In this document: in pieces, positions 1-8,958 of the stretch
How the letters are laid out: each line of letters opens with the position of its first letter
Numbering within the stretch: position 1 is the stretch's first letter
NCBI GenBank assembly: GCA_000953695.1
Contig: LN554846.1
Location: forward strand, 248,001-312,000
Length of the DNA: 64,000 bases
Source: Aliivibrio wodanis
GTDB taxonomy: Bacteria; Pseudomonadota; Gammaproteobacteria; Enterobacterales; Vibrionaceae
Direction: 5' to 3'
Notes under the pieces: generated by a model
Databases searched by the model: none
The model's input: only the letters and a program-made list of their open reading frames with translations
What the model was told of the DNA's origin: nothing
Made by a program: the position numbers and the translations under genes

Positions 1-1
1 C

Positions 2-1009
2 TGGTTTTTATTTTCAAATTTAAAAACACGCCATTTATGGCAAGAATTCAGAGATATGCTGTTACTGCTAAAGCCTGATGTAATTCATCTGCATCATTAT
101 TTTTTATTAGGTATCGAAGTTCTACAAGAGATACGTAATACCTTACCTAAGTGTAAGATAATAGTAACTTTACATGAATATTTAGCGATATGTCATAACA
201 AAGGACAGATGGTAAAAACCTCAGGAAAGTTATGCTATAAAGCGAGCTCTCGTGATTGTTCTGGCTGTTTTCCTGAAAAAGGACCTGGCGAATTTTTCCT
301 TCGTGAACAGTACATTAAGCGTATGTTTGACGTGGTTGATCACTTTATTTCCCCATCACATTTTTTAAAGCAACGTTATGCTGATTGGGGTGTTGAAGAG
401 TCTCGTATTTCTGTTATTGAAAACGGACAAGCACCTCGACAAGAGTTACCTGAAACAAAGCAAAGTGAACTAACGCGTTTTGCCTTTTTTGGTCAAGTGA
501 ACCCATTTAAAGGCATCGATATTCTTATTGAGGCTTATTTGATGCTACCTCGCTCGGTAAGACGTAATGTGTGCGTAGATATTCATGGTGCTAATTTTGA
601 GCATCAAGAAGGTGAGTACCAGCAGCATGTTAAAAACCTTTTAGAAATGGCAGGCAGTCAAGTTCGCTTTGTTGGCGGATACGAACCTCATGAAATGCCT
701 GGGTTATTAAATAAAACAGATTGGGTTATTGTACCGTCAAAGTGGTGGGAGAACTCTCCTATCGTGATTCAAGAAGCGTTAAATTATCAAGTTCCTCTGA
801 TTGTCAGTGATATTGGTGGCATGAAAGAAAAGGTTGAAGATGGTGTTACTGGTATTCATTTCAGAGCAGGTAAATCAGTTGAGCTTTCAGAGGTGATGGT
901 TTCTGTTATTAAAGATAAATCGATTCGCGATAAAATGAGTAAAGCGATCACACCACCGTTATCAATTACGGAATGTGTTGACCTGCATTTACCATATTAT
1001 GGGTGCTAA
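2..1009 (+). CDS. Glycosyltransferase family 4, 5'-truncated by window edge
   Basis: Likely transfers a sugar from a nucleotide donor to a growing surface glycan at the cytoplasmic side of the inner membrane. The frame is open from base 2 with no stop before the first internal ATG at 56, so the true start lies outside the window; 335 codons are visible. The C-terminal GT-B half is clear: a FFGQVNPFKG donor-domain entry, then PSKWWENSPIVIQEAL, which fits the E-x7-E motif of GT4 retaining enzymes, then SDIGGMKEKV. An HLHHY stretch near the visible start fits the acceptor domain. Its stop directly abuts the next gene, implying an operon. Donor and acceptor cannot be told from sequence. Confidence 0.85.
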   Translation, partial: WFLFSNLKTRHLWQEFRDMLLLLKPDVIHLHHYFLLGIEVLQEIRNTLPKCKIIVTLHEYLAICHNKGQMVKTSGKLCYKASSRDCSGCFPEKGPGEFFLREQYIKRMFDVVDHFISPSHFLKQRYADWGVEESRISVIENGQAPRQELPETKQSELTRFAFFGQVNPFKGIDILIEAYLMLPRSVRRNVCVDIHGANFEHQEGEYQQHVKNLLEMAGSQVRFVGGYEPHEMPGLLNKTDWVIVPSKWWENSPIVIQEALNYQVPLIVSDIGGMKEKVEDGVTGIHFRAGKSVELSEVMVSVIKDKSIRDKMSKAITPPLSITECVDLHLPYYGC

Positions 1010-2338
1010 GTGATGGGGACTAATATCGTTAAGCGACCTCAAGCTTTAGGTATCATCGATAGAGTCAGTGATAAGACGTTATCGGGCTGGCTCATGCCTT
1101 ATGATTTAACGCCAATAATTAAGAAGAATATCCGTGTTTTTATTCGAGGGAAAGAAAATAAAGTTAAACTTACTTGCCATGAAAGAGTTGATTTAAATAA
1201 ATTTAAAGATGACAACCAGTTTGGTTGTATGCTGAAGTTTGATACTGAGATCACACTAGATGATCTTCAGCATATGAGTGTATTTTATTATTTTGCTCAG
1301 CAATTTATTGAAATAACACTGCATGTGTCTTTATTTGAAGCCAAAGTGGATAAAGTCAGTAAAATACAAAATCGTCTTTCTTTGGAGTTTGAATTTTATC
1401 GTGCGGATATACCTCGTAGCGAAGAAATTATTGCTGAGATTAATGATGAATTGTTTAGAAGTGATCCTATCCCTGTAGGAACTCTGTCTGAGGATAAGGT
1501 TGCGGTTGTTGGCCATCAAAACTATTTATTCTTAAGTGGTGGTTCAAATAATGTGGATGAGATGTACAGTACAGAGGCATCATCTCAAGTGGTTGAGCAA
1601 TGGCATAAGGTTATTGATTCTCGACGCCAAGCATTAGAGTTGCTAGGGGTTAATTACCTACAACTCCTCATTCCAGAAAAGCAAACCCTATTACCTCAAT
1701 ATTATACTCGTGATATCAAGGTTCCTTCTGATTTATACAATAAGGTATCGTCGCATCCTGTAGTCGTTGATACACTTAACGAATTAAAAGGCTATGCGGA
1801 TAAATCGTTTTATAAAGTAGATTCGCATATTAATACTCAAGGGGCATGGTGTGTGTTTAATGCGTGTTTAAAAGCATTAAATTTAGAGCCTCTTGAGAAT
1901 GTGAAGTTACACAAAGCAAATCCTATCGCGGGTGATTTAGCGAATAAATTATATCCTGGGGTAAGCGCATTGCTAGATAATGTGAGCCAGATACCAAGTA
2001 ATTTATTTGAGTATAAATGTCATATATCAAACCTTCCTGAATCTAAGCCAACAGTTGTTCAGCAGTCGGTGCCTGAAGGTGGAGGTCATATTGGACGAAC
2101 AATTACTTGGATAAACCCTCAAGCGCAGTTTAAGAAGAAGGTGCTAGTATTTGGCAATTCTTTTTTTGATTTTGGTTCGCAGCAAGAGCATATGTCATGG
2201 TGGTTTGCCCACTATTTTTCTGAATTTCAGTTTGTTTGGACACCTGACGTTGATCTTGAGTTAGTAAAAAAGGTTCAGCCAGATATTGTTATTGCTCAGA
2301 CGATTGAGCGTTTTTTACCTATTTGCCCTGATTGTTAA
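1010..2338 (+). CDS. AlgX/AlgJ-like SGNH hydrolase-fold protein, putative polysaccharide O-acetyltransferase
   Basis: Resembles the SGNH domain of alginate acetylation proteins AlgX/AlgJ: VGHQNYLFLSGG near residue 166, a D-x-H pair (VDSHIN) near 270 and a GNSFFD block carrying the candidate nucleophile Ser near 384. These would form the Ser-His-Asp triad. About 120 N-terminal residues (LSGWLMP... ERVDL... FGCMLKF) resemble the small beta-rich accessory domain found on some glycan-modifying enzymes. No signal peptide or membrane segment is visible, unlike periplasmic AlgX, so a cytoplasmic site or a non-classical partner is likely. Start may be GTG 1010 or ATG 1013. It directly follows the GT4 gene and its end overlaps the upstream region of the LicD gene. 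Acetyl transfer is inferred. Confidence 0.7.
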   Translation: MMGTNIVKRPQALGIIDRVSDKTLSGWLMPYDLTPIIKKNIRVFIRGKENKVKLTCHERVDLNKFKDDNQFGCMLKFDTEITLDDLQHMSVFYYFAQQFIEITLHVSLFEAKVDKVSKIQNRLSLEFEFYRADIPRSEEIIAEINDELFRSDPIPVGTLSEDKVAVVGHQNYLFLSGGSNNVDEMYSTEASSQVVEQWHKVIDSRRQALELLGVNYLQLLIPEKQTLLPQYYTRDIKVPSDLYNKVSSHPVVVDTLNELKGYADKSFYKVDSHINTQGAWCVFNACLKALNLEPLENVKLHKANPIAGDLANKLYPGVSALLDNVSQIPSNLFEYKCHISNLPESKPTVVQQSVPEGGGHIGRTITWINPQAQFKKKVLVFGNSFFDFGSQQEHMSWWFAHYFSEFQFVWTPDVDLELVKKVQPDIVIAQTIERFLPICPDC

Positions 2339-2361
2339 TACATCAAGGCTGTGAGGACAGT

Positions 2362-3705
2362 ATGTTTTCTTTCTTTAAAAAGAAGCCTGTAATTAATGAG
2401 CAGGCAGTTAATGAACCATTGAATAATGAAATAATTAATGAACAAGCAGATGAAACTCAATCTATCGATGCGATTGTTGAAAAAGTAATCGCACACATTA
2501 ATGCTCATCCGATGACTCATTTTCGTAGTGAGAGCGAAGGTGGACCATTAAGGGTTAATACTAATAATAAAGGTCGCTTTGTTCGTTTTAGTTTACAAAC
2601 AGATGTGTCATTTCATTTAGATACGATTGAAATTTATAACAAAGATGGCCGAAATATTGCGCCTGGAAAAAATACGATTATTAGTTCTTCTTATGATAAC
2701 GATCTTAAATATTCAGGAGAGGGTGCTTTAGTTGGTAAAAAGAATGGTGGCTGTAACTTCCATACTCAACGAGAAAAAAATCCTTGGCTTATTGTTGATC
2801 TAGGTACAGTAAGAAACTTAGATGAAATTGTTGTGTATAACCGTAGTGGGCAATTTTATACCCGAGCGTTAAGTTTAAAGATTGAAAGCAGTTGGGATCT
2901 TGTATCATGGCAACCTATTTTTGATAATTGGTCGGTGCTAAAAAATTATCAAAATGAAGGTGATATTTCACCATTAGAAAATGCGCTGTTATATGCAGCA
3001 GTACTTGAAGGAACTGTTGCTAAAACACTAATTAATAAATATCGCAGTGACAATGATAATGAAAGTGCATTAAAGATACATAATTTAGTTAATGGTTTAG
3101 TGAGAAAGCATGGTTTAGCGTTGGGGCCACATGGTTTTACTCAAACATTCGAGTTGAGCAGTCCTGAGCGAAAAAAACTGGTGTTCAGTGAGCTTGCGCT
3201 GATCCTAAAAGTGATTAACGAAGACTTTGGTGCACCTGCATTTATTTCGTCTGGCACATTACTTGGTATTGTTCGTGATGGTCAATTTATTGGTCATGAC
3301 GATGATGTTGATATTTGTTATATCAGTCAGGTTGAAACCGAAGAAGAAGTATTAAGTGAACGTATTCGTTTAATGGAGTTTTTGAAAACCAAAGGCTTTA
3401 ATACTGCTTTTTCTGGTATTGCTCATTATTGGTGCCACACACCTAAAGGTATAAATTTAGATATTTTTACTGGTTTTACCGAAGAAGGTTTCTGTAGTAT
3501 GAATCCGATTGGGCGTAGAGAAGTAAAAGCAGAAGATGTTTTACCATTACAAAAAATCCAATCGAATGGGGTTGAGTTGTATTTACCTCGTAACCCAGAG
3601 CCATTATTAGTCTTGAACTATGGCCCTAATTGGAAAACGCCAGATCCACTATGGACGTTCAATTGGGGTAAGGCAAAGCAAGATTTTCAGTTTTTATATT
3701 TGTAG
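2362..3705 (+). CDS. Discoidin-domain LicD family phosphotransferase
   Basis: LicD/fukutin-type enzymes move phosphocholine or a polyol phosphate from a CDP-activated donor to a glycan. The LicD core lies at about residues 270-400, with FISSGTLLGIVRDG and the acidic metal-binding run HDDDVDICY near 310. Residues about 50-200 look like an F5/8 type C (discoidin) fold, with NPWLIVDLG and SWDLVSWQPIFDN, which may bind the acceptor glycan. ATG 2362 is chosen because GAGG lies about six bases upstream; the frame also opens at a TTG at 2332 overlapping the previous gene. The next gene makes CDP-glycerol, so glycerol phosphate is the inferred substrate. Confidence 0.82.
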   Translation: MFSFFKKKPVINEQAVNEPLNNEIINEQADETQSIDAIVEKVIAHINAHPMTHFRSESEGGPLRVNTNNKGRFVRFSLQTDVSFHLDTIEIYNKDGRNIAPGKNTIISSSYDNDLKYSGEGALVGKKNGGCNFHTQREKNPWLIVDLGTVRNLDEIVVYNRSGQFYTRALSLKIESSWDLVSWQPIFDNWSVLKNYQNEGDISPLENALLYAAVLEGTVAKTLINKYRSDNDNESALKIHNLVNGLVRKHGLALGPHGFTQTFELSSPERKKLVFSELALILKVINEDFGAPAFISSGTLLGIVRDGQFIGHDDDVDICYISQVETEEEVLSERIRLMEFLKTKGFNTAFSGIAHYWCHTPKGINLDIFTGFTEEGFCSMNPIGRREVKAEDVLPLQKIQSNGVELYLPRNPEPLLVLNYGPNWKTPDPLWTFNWGKAKQDFQFLYL

Positions 3706-3713
3706 GTGAGTAA

Positions 3714-4115
3714 ATGAAAACCGTTATTACTTTTGGCACTTATGATGTCTTCCATGTTGGGCATATTAATTTGATACAACGAGCGGCTCAATTCGGTGAT
3801 CGATTAATTGTTGGTGTATCAACTGATAAGCTGAACTTCGATAAGAAAGGCCGTTACCCGATTTACTCTGAAGATGATCGAATGAAGATCATTAATAGCT
3901 TACGTTATGTGAATTTATGCTTCCCTGAAGAGTCACTAGAGAAAAAAGCAGAGTATATTCAATATTACAAAGCAGATGTTCTTGTTATGGGCGATGATTG
4001 GGAAGGTCGATTTGACCACCTAAAAGAATACTGCGAAGTTGTTTATTTACCTCGCACACCATCAGTTTCAACGACTGAATTAATTGAAGTTATTAGCACT
4101 ACAGCTCGTAAATAG
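3714..4115 (+). CDS. tagD: Glycerol-3-phosphate cytidylyltransferase (TagD type)
   Basis: Makes CDP-glycerol from CTP and sn-glycerol 3-phosphate in the cytoplasm. The 133-residue length is normal for TagD. The HVGH nucleotide-binding motif is at residues 13-16 (GTYDVFHVGH) and RTPSVSTTEL near 113 corresponds to the RTxGxSTT signature. It starts eight bases after the LicD gene with GGTGAG just upstream. No TagB/TagF-like polymerase is visible, so single glycerol-phosphate substitution by LicD is more likely than a teichoic-type polymer. Related enzymes use ribitol or heptose phosphate, but the close TagD resemblance favours glycerol. Confidence 0.85.
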   Translation: MKTVITFGTYDVFHVGHINLIQRAAQFGDRLIVGVSTDKLNFDKKGRYPIYSEDDRMKIINSLRYVNLCFPEESLEKKAEYIQYYKADVLVMGDDWEGRFDHLKEYCEVVYLPRTPSVSTTELIEVISTTARK

Positions 4116-4122
4116 GTTTTTT

Positions 4123-5817
4123 ATGCTTGCCAAAATCAGACAGCGATTGGCTAAAGTCCATTGGCTTGCTTTGTTGTATCGAAAATATGTGCGTCGCCTT
4201 CCAATGACAAGTTGCTATGCTGATGTTTGTCGAATTCAGCATGATGAGCTTTCAAGGTTATCTTTAAACTCTACTCATGTGATCTCTTTTATTTATCTGT
4301 TAAATGAAGAAAACAGAGGGCATCTTGACTCTGTAATTCGAGATTTAACACAGCAATCAAGCAATCATTGGCAATTAATTATTATTGGTAATAATGCTGA
4401 GTTATTAGCTCTCCAGACAAGATTAGAACTTTTGGAAAGTGATGCTCGCTTTAAAAGAGTAGGTTGTGAAGATAAATCATCAGCTTTTTATCAAGCAGTG
4501 AAGGCAACAGAGGGGAAATTGGTGTGTTTTCTTCATCATGCACCTAAAGTTCATTGTCATTTTGTATCTACCTTACAGCATTACCACCAACAATTTAAAA
4601 CCGATTTTTATTATTTTGATCATGACCACTTAAGTGAGTCGAGTGACAGGGTAGACCCTGAGTTAAAACCTGATTGGAATCCAGATCTGTTTTTATCTAA
4701 AGATAATGTTTCTCAATCATTAGTAATAGATAGAGAGTATTTATTAACTCAAGAGCAAAAAAACGTATTTTCTTTTGATGGTGAATTATACCGTTTGCTA
4801 GTAAGCCAAATAAGCAGTGAATCTGTCTTTCATATTCCATATGTACTTTTTCATCAGCGATTAGTGATTACTGAAACAAGTCAAGAAAGAGAGTATAAAA
4901 CATCTTTATTACAGGAATTATCTGAGCAGGTAGAACCTGGCTTAATTGAAGGCAGTTTTCATATTAAGTGGCCTTTACCTAAAGAATTACCTTTAGTATC
5001 GATTATTATCCCAACTAAGAATGGTTTTGATCTTGTAAAAACCTGTTTATCTTCTTTATATGAGAAAACACAATACACTAATTTTGAAGTGATTTTGGTT
5101 GATAATGGGTCAGATGATGCGGAGGCTATTCAGTACTTTTCGGATCTTGCTGAGCAAGGCAAAGTGAATTTGCTGTCTTATGATGCACCCTTTAACTATT
5201 CTGCTATTAATAATTTTGCGGTTAAACAGGCGAAAGGTGATGTTCTTGTATTTATGAATAATGATATTGAAGTGATATCTGAACATTGGCTTGATGAAAT
5301 GGTCGCTCAAGCATTACGTCCTAATATTGGTTGTGTTGGTGCAAAGCTTTTTTATCCTAATGATTTAATTCAGCATGCTGGTGTAATTATTGGATTGTGG
5401 GGGTGTGCTGGCCATAGCCATAAATTGGCATCGATGCAAGACGATGGCTATTGTGGTCGTTTAAAACTAGTACAGAACTATTCTGCTGTAACCGCAGCGT
5501 GTTTAGCGATTAGAAAAGAAACCTTTTGGGCAGTGGGTGGCTTTAATGCTGAAGATTTAGCAGTTGCCTTTAATGATGTTGATTTATGTCTGAAAGTTGA
5601 AAAACTAGGCTACCGAAATCTGTGGACTCCATACGCAGAACTTTATCATTATGAGTCAATCAGTCGTGGGCCAGAAGACACACCAGAGAAAAAAGCCAGA
5701 GAACAAAAAGAGATAGCTTATATGCGAAATACTTGGAAATTAGACGAGATAACTGACCCTGCGTATAATCCGTGGCTTACTCAAATAAAAGAAGATTTTT
5801 CGATAGGTGATGTGTAA
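4123..5817 (+). CDS. Glycosyltransferase family 2, two-part protein
   Basis: A large GT2 enzyme of the O-antigen/rhamnan type. The GT-A domain begins near residue 289 (PLVSIIIPTKNG), has VDNGSDD, the metal-binding MNNDIEV near 379 and the acceptor-side VGGFNAEDLAVAFNDVDLCLK near 482. The first 280 residues are a divergent GT-A-like region (SFIYLLNEEN, FYYFDHDH), possibly a second or degenerate catalytic module. ATG 4123 has TAGG upstream; a TTG start at 4084 would overlap tagD and add 13 residues. Its TAA shares one base with the next ATG, indicating translational coupling. Sugar specificity is unknown. Confidence 0.85.
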   Translation: MLAKIRQRLAKVHWLALLYRKYVRRLPMTSCYADVCRIQHDELSRLSLNSTHVISFIYLLNEENRGHLDSVIRDLTQQSSNHWQLIIIGNNAELLALQTRLELLESDARFKRVGCEDKSSAFYQAVKATEGKLVCFLHHAPKVHCHFVSTLQHYHQQFKTDFYYFDHDHLSESSDRVDPELKPDWNPDLFLSKDNVSQSLVIDREYLLTQEQKNVFSFDGELYRLLVSQISSESVFHIPYVLFHQRLVITETSQEREYKTSLLQELSEQVEPGLIEGSFHIKWPLPKELPLVSIIIPTKNGFDLVKTCLSSLYEKTQYTNFEVILVDNGSDDAEAIQYFSDLAEQGKVNLLSYDAPFNYSAINNFAVKQAKGDVLVFMNNDIEVISEHWLDEMVAQALRPNIGCVGAKLFYPNDLIQHAGVIIGLWGCAGHSHKLASMQDDGYCGRLKLVQNYSAVTAACLAIRKETFWAVGGFNAEDLAVAFNDVDLCLKVEKLGYRNLWTPYAELYHYESISRGPEDTPEKKAREQKEIAYMRNTWKLDEITDPAYNPWLTQIKEDFSIGDV

Positions 5818-7199
5818 TGAAAATTAAATTAGCAGCAATTGCCCGTGATGAAGCTGCCTATTTGCCTGAGTGGATTTTTCATCACCTTTGGTTTGGGTTT
5901 GATGAAATAGAAGTATATGTCAATAATACCGTTGATAACTCAATTCCTTTACTTGAGAACATTGCTCAAAAGCATCCCGTAGTCATTACTAATGCGGATG
6001 ACCTATTTGAGAAATCGAATGGTGATTTTCAATTTAAAGCTTATAGAGAGTTAGCAAAAAAATCGAAAGAAGAAGGGTTTACTCATTTACTCTTTTTAGA
6101 TATTGATGAATTTTGGACTCCTTTAGATTTTGAAACCTCAATTCATAAAGCACTTGAGAAATTAAATACGCCTCAAGTGACGTGTTTTGAGTGGCTTCTG
6201 CATTGTAATGAATTTTTATTCATGTCTTGCTTTGAAGATGAGTTAAAAGTAAAACGCAGTAATCACGTTAAATCTTTATTTCAGTTAGATGCGCCTTTTG
6301 AAAAAATTGGGGCACATAATATTATTGGCTCTGAACTTTCTTATTCACTTGCTGATGGCCAATCATATGATTTTGGTGATGATATTCATTGTGCTGTTTT
6401 GGCTCAAGAGCATCAGTTATCACCAGTAAAAGATTTTTTTGTTATCCATCGCATGTACCGCAGTGAGCTTGAATATATTTCTTTGCTTGGTAGAGGTAGA
6501 CCAAGTAGCAAAAAAGTGAAAAATAATCGTTCTGGGTACTATAAATCGACAGATAAAATGGAAGTTGTTGAGGTAGCAAAAGCCCCTTATGCTGCGTATC
6601 AAAAAAAATGGATTCAATTTGTTGAAGATTTAGCGTTAGAGAAAGAAATTAGAGTAGCACAAGAGTTTATTACTGCACGTTTTGACTCTGTGTTATTAAA
6701 TGCTAAATCTGCACCTCAAGATGAAAAAGCACTGTATTTGAAATTATTTCGTGGCATTTCATTAGATCAAGTACAGCAGACGATTCATGAAGTGAAAGAA
6801 AGTTTAAAACTTAGTTATACAATGGAACGTTTTCAGAAAGAGATCTCCTTCCGAAAAGTTATAGGGTTAGTTAAGTGTAAGCTTTTGATCCTTGTTGGTA
6901 AGCACGATCAAGCTGCGAGATACATGCTTGAACATTCTTTATTGGACCCTACAAGCGTTTCTGTTGAGAGCAATTCTGTAATCACGGATATTGATTTTGC
7001 GTTAACTAAAAGTAGTGTGAAGAAAAATGCGGTTTTTTATCGGGATATGGCGATATCTTTATATAAAAGAAGAGAGCTAGATTTAGCGAAACTGTACATT
7101 GAAAAAGCACGTCAATTAGCGCCAAGGGATACCTATATTTGTAATTTAGAGTCGCAAATAAAATGGGAGTTAGTCTTACCAAAAACTCAAGGATGCTAG
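5817..7199 (+). CDS. Glycosyltransferase (Glyco_tranf_2_4 / GT92-like) with C-terminal helical extension
   Basis: The N-terminal 230 residues match the GT2_4/GT92-like group: IARDEAAYLPEWIFHHLWFG at the start, YVNNTVDNS, and a DxD-type FLDIDEFW motif near residue 93. The remaining 230 residues are largely helical and end in a TPR-like segment (YRDMAISLYKRRELDLAKLYIEKA). It overlaps the upstream GT2 gene by one base and ends three bases before the permease gene, so it is the last glycan gene of the operon. Cytoplasmic, no signal peptide. Donor and acceptor unknown. Confidence 0.78.
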   Translation: MKIKLAAIARDEAAYLPEWIFHHLWFGFDEIEVYVNNTVDNSIPLLENIAQKHPVVITNADDLFEKSNGDFQFKAYRELAKKSKEEGFTHLLFLDIDEFWTPLDFETSIHKALEKLNTPQVTCFEWLLHCNEFLFMSCFEDELKVKRSNHVKSLFQLDAPFEKIGAHNIIGSELSYSLADGQSYDFGDDIHCAVLAQEHQLSPVKDFFVIHRMYRSELEYISLLGRGRPSSKKVKNNRSGYYKSTDKMEVVEVAKAPYAAYQKKWIQFVEDLALEKEIRVAQEFITARFDSVLLNAKSAPQDEKALYLKLFRGISLDQVQQTIHEVKESLKLSYTMERFQKEISFRKVIGLVKCKLLILVGKHDQAARYMLEHSLLDPTSVSVESNSVITDIDFALTKSSVKKNAVFYRDMAISLYKRRELDLAKLYIEKARQLAPRDTYICNLESQIKWELVLPKTQGC

Positions 7200-7202
7200 C
7201 TT

Positions 7203-8921
7203 ATGTCTTTATTTGTCTTACTATTATTTATAGCCACTATTTTTGGTTTAATTAAATTTCAAAATAATGCCGGTTCCGTTTTTGGAACCGTGCTGATCAT
7301 TCTTTATACCTCATCGATTATCTCGACAGAAGAACTCGTTAATAGTTTTTCAAATCAGGGATTGTTAACGCTAATTCTGTTGATGGTGTGTTCTTTAGTA
7401 TTAGAAAAAACACGTTTATTGCGTTTAATTGCCAAGGCGGTCTTAAAGCCTAGTTATGATATTACTTGGCTTCGCTTATTTGGATTAACTACGATTGCCT
7501 CGGCGTTTTTAAATAATACCGCAGTGGTATCCACCATGTTAGCGCCAATTCGAAATAATCCTTATCACGCCGCAAGTAAATTATTACTTCCTCTTTCTTA
7601 TGCTGCTATTTTGGGTGGTACATTAACTCTGGTAGGAACCTCTACTAATTTAATTGTGAATAGTTTGGTTCTTGAGGCGGGTTTACCATCTCTTGAGTTT
7701 TTCGATTTTACTAAAGTGGGTGCATGTGTTGTTATTGTGTGTGGTGTAGCACTATTTCTTTTAAGTCGATTTTTACCTGAACATCACATGAAAACGGAAG
7801 ATGTTCAGAGTTATTTAATTGATTCTAAAGTAAAAGAAAATTCAACCTTGATTGGTAAAAGTATTGAGAATAATGGATTACGCCATTTAGAATCCTTATT
7901 TTTAGTAGAAATAATGAGAAAAGGGGCATTATTAAGCCCTGTTGTGCCAACGGAAGTGATCCAAGCTAACGACAGACTTATATTTAGTGGTGATATCACT
8001 AAGGTCATGCAACTAAGTCAATTTGATGGGTTGTCTTTATTTGCTAATGAAAACGGGTTACCACTAGCAAATCTTACAGAGGTGGTTGTTAGACCTGAGA
8101 GTGTGTTATTAGGTAAAACGTTAAAAATGAGTGGTTTTCGAGCTTTATTTGATGCGGCAGCAGTTGCGATTAAGCGAGATGGAAACCCGATTTCAGGTAA
8201 GCTAGGTGACGTAACTATTCAAGCAGGTGATTACTTAGTTTTAGCGGTTGGTAAAGATTTTAAATCTAGGAAGAATGTAGGGAAAAACTTTATTGTTATC
8301 AGTGGTGTTGAACCAGACAGCATGCTTAGTGGTGGAAGAGAGTGGTTGGCTATTGGGGGCTTTTTTAGTGCTATTGCATTAGCCGCATTTGGCATTATTT
8401 CACTATTTAAAGGTATGTTTTTATTACTTGGTCTTTTATTAGCGACTAATTGTTTAAGCTCTTCTGAGATTTTACGACGATTACCTATCAATATCTGGTT
8501 GATCATTGCTTCTGCTTTATCTCTTTCTCAAGCGTTAACAAATAGTGGTTTACTACTGATGCTTGATGATCTTATTCGTAATTCTTCATCCTCACTCTCG
8601 CCATTAGGCGCTTTAATTGTAGTGTATCTTCTAACTTGGATATTAACAGAGCTAGTCACTAATAATGCGGCAGCTGCGTTACTGTTTCCAATCGCATATG
8701 GAGTATCGCTAAGTTTAGATGCAAATCCAATGGCATTTATTATGGCGGTAGCCTTTGGCGCTAGTGCCAGTTTTGTTAGCCCTTATGGTTACCAGACAAA
8801 CCTGATGGTCTTTAATTCGGGGCAATATAGTATTAAAGACTTTATGAAAATAGGGTTTCCTCTAAGTTTGGTTTATGGAGTTACTGCGATCAGTGCTATT
8901 TTATGGGTATTTGGGTTATAA
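7203..8921 (+). CDS. SLC13/DASS-family permease with two TrkA-C domains
   Basis: Sodium- or proton-coupled anion transporter of the inner membrane. DASS hallmarks are visible: FLNNTAVVSTMLAP and GTSTNLIVNSLV in the N-terminal half, TELVTNNAAAALLFPIAYG and ASASFVSPYGYQTNLMV in the C-terminal half. Between them, roughly residues 200-370, are two RCK_C-type regulatory domains (ENNGLRHLESLFLVEI and LGKTLKMSGFRALFDAAAVAI). Related permeases sit beside cysDNC in other bacteria, so sulfate or another sulfur oxyanion is the inferred substrate. It starts three bases after the glycosyltransferase and 37 bases before cysD, bridging the glycan and sulfur blocks. Confidence 0.82.
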   Translation: MSLFVLLLFIATIFGLIKFQNNAGSVFGTVLIILYTSSIISTEELVNSFSNQGLLTLILLMVCSLVLEKTRLLRLIAKAVLKPSYDITWLRLFGLTTIASAFLNNTAVVSTMLAPIRNNPYHAASKLLLPLSYAAILGGTLTLVGTSTNLIVNSLVLEAGLPSLEFFDFTKVGACVVIVCGVALFLLSRFLPEHHMKTEDVQSYLIDSKVKENSTLIGKSIENNGLRHLESLFLVEIMRKGALLSPVVPTEVIQANDRLIFSGDITKVMQLSQFDGLSLFANENGLPLANLTEVVVRPESVLLGKTLKMSGFRALFDAAAVAIKRDGNPISGKLGDVTIQAGDYLVLAVGKDFKSRKNVGKNFIVISGVEPDSMLSGGREWLAIGGFFSAIALAAFGIISLFKGMFLLLGLLLATNCLSSSEILRRLPINIWLIIASALSLSQALTNSGLLLMLDDLIRNSSSSLSPLGALIVVYLLTWILTELVTNNAAAALLFPIAYGVSLSLDANPMAFIMAVAFGASASFVSPYGYQTNLMVFNSGQYSIKDFMKIGFPLSLVYGVTAISAILWVFGL

Positions 8922-8958
8922 TTTTTTCAATTCAATTTTTAATGATTAGGGACAGTGA

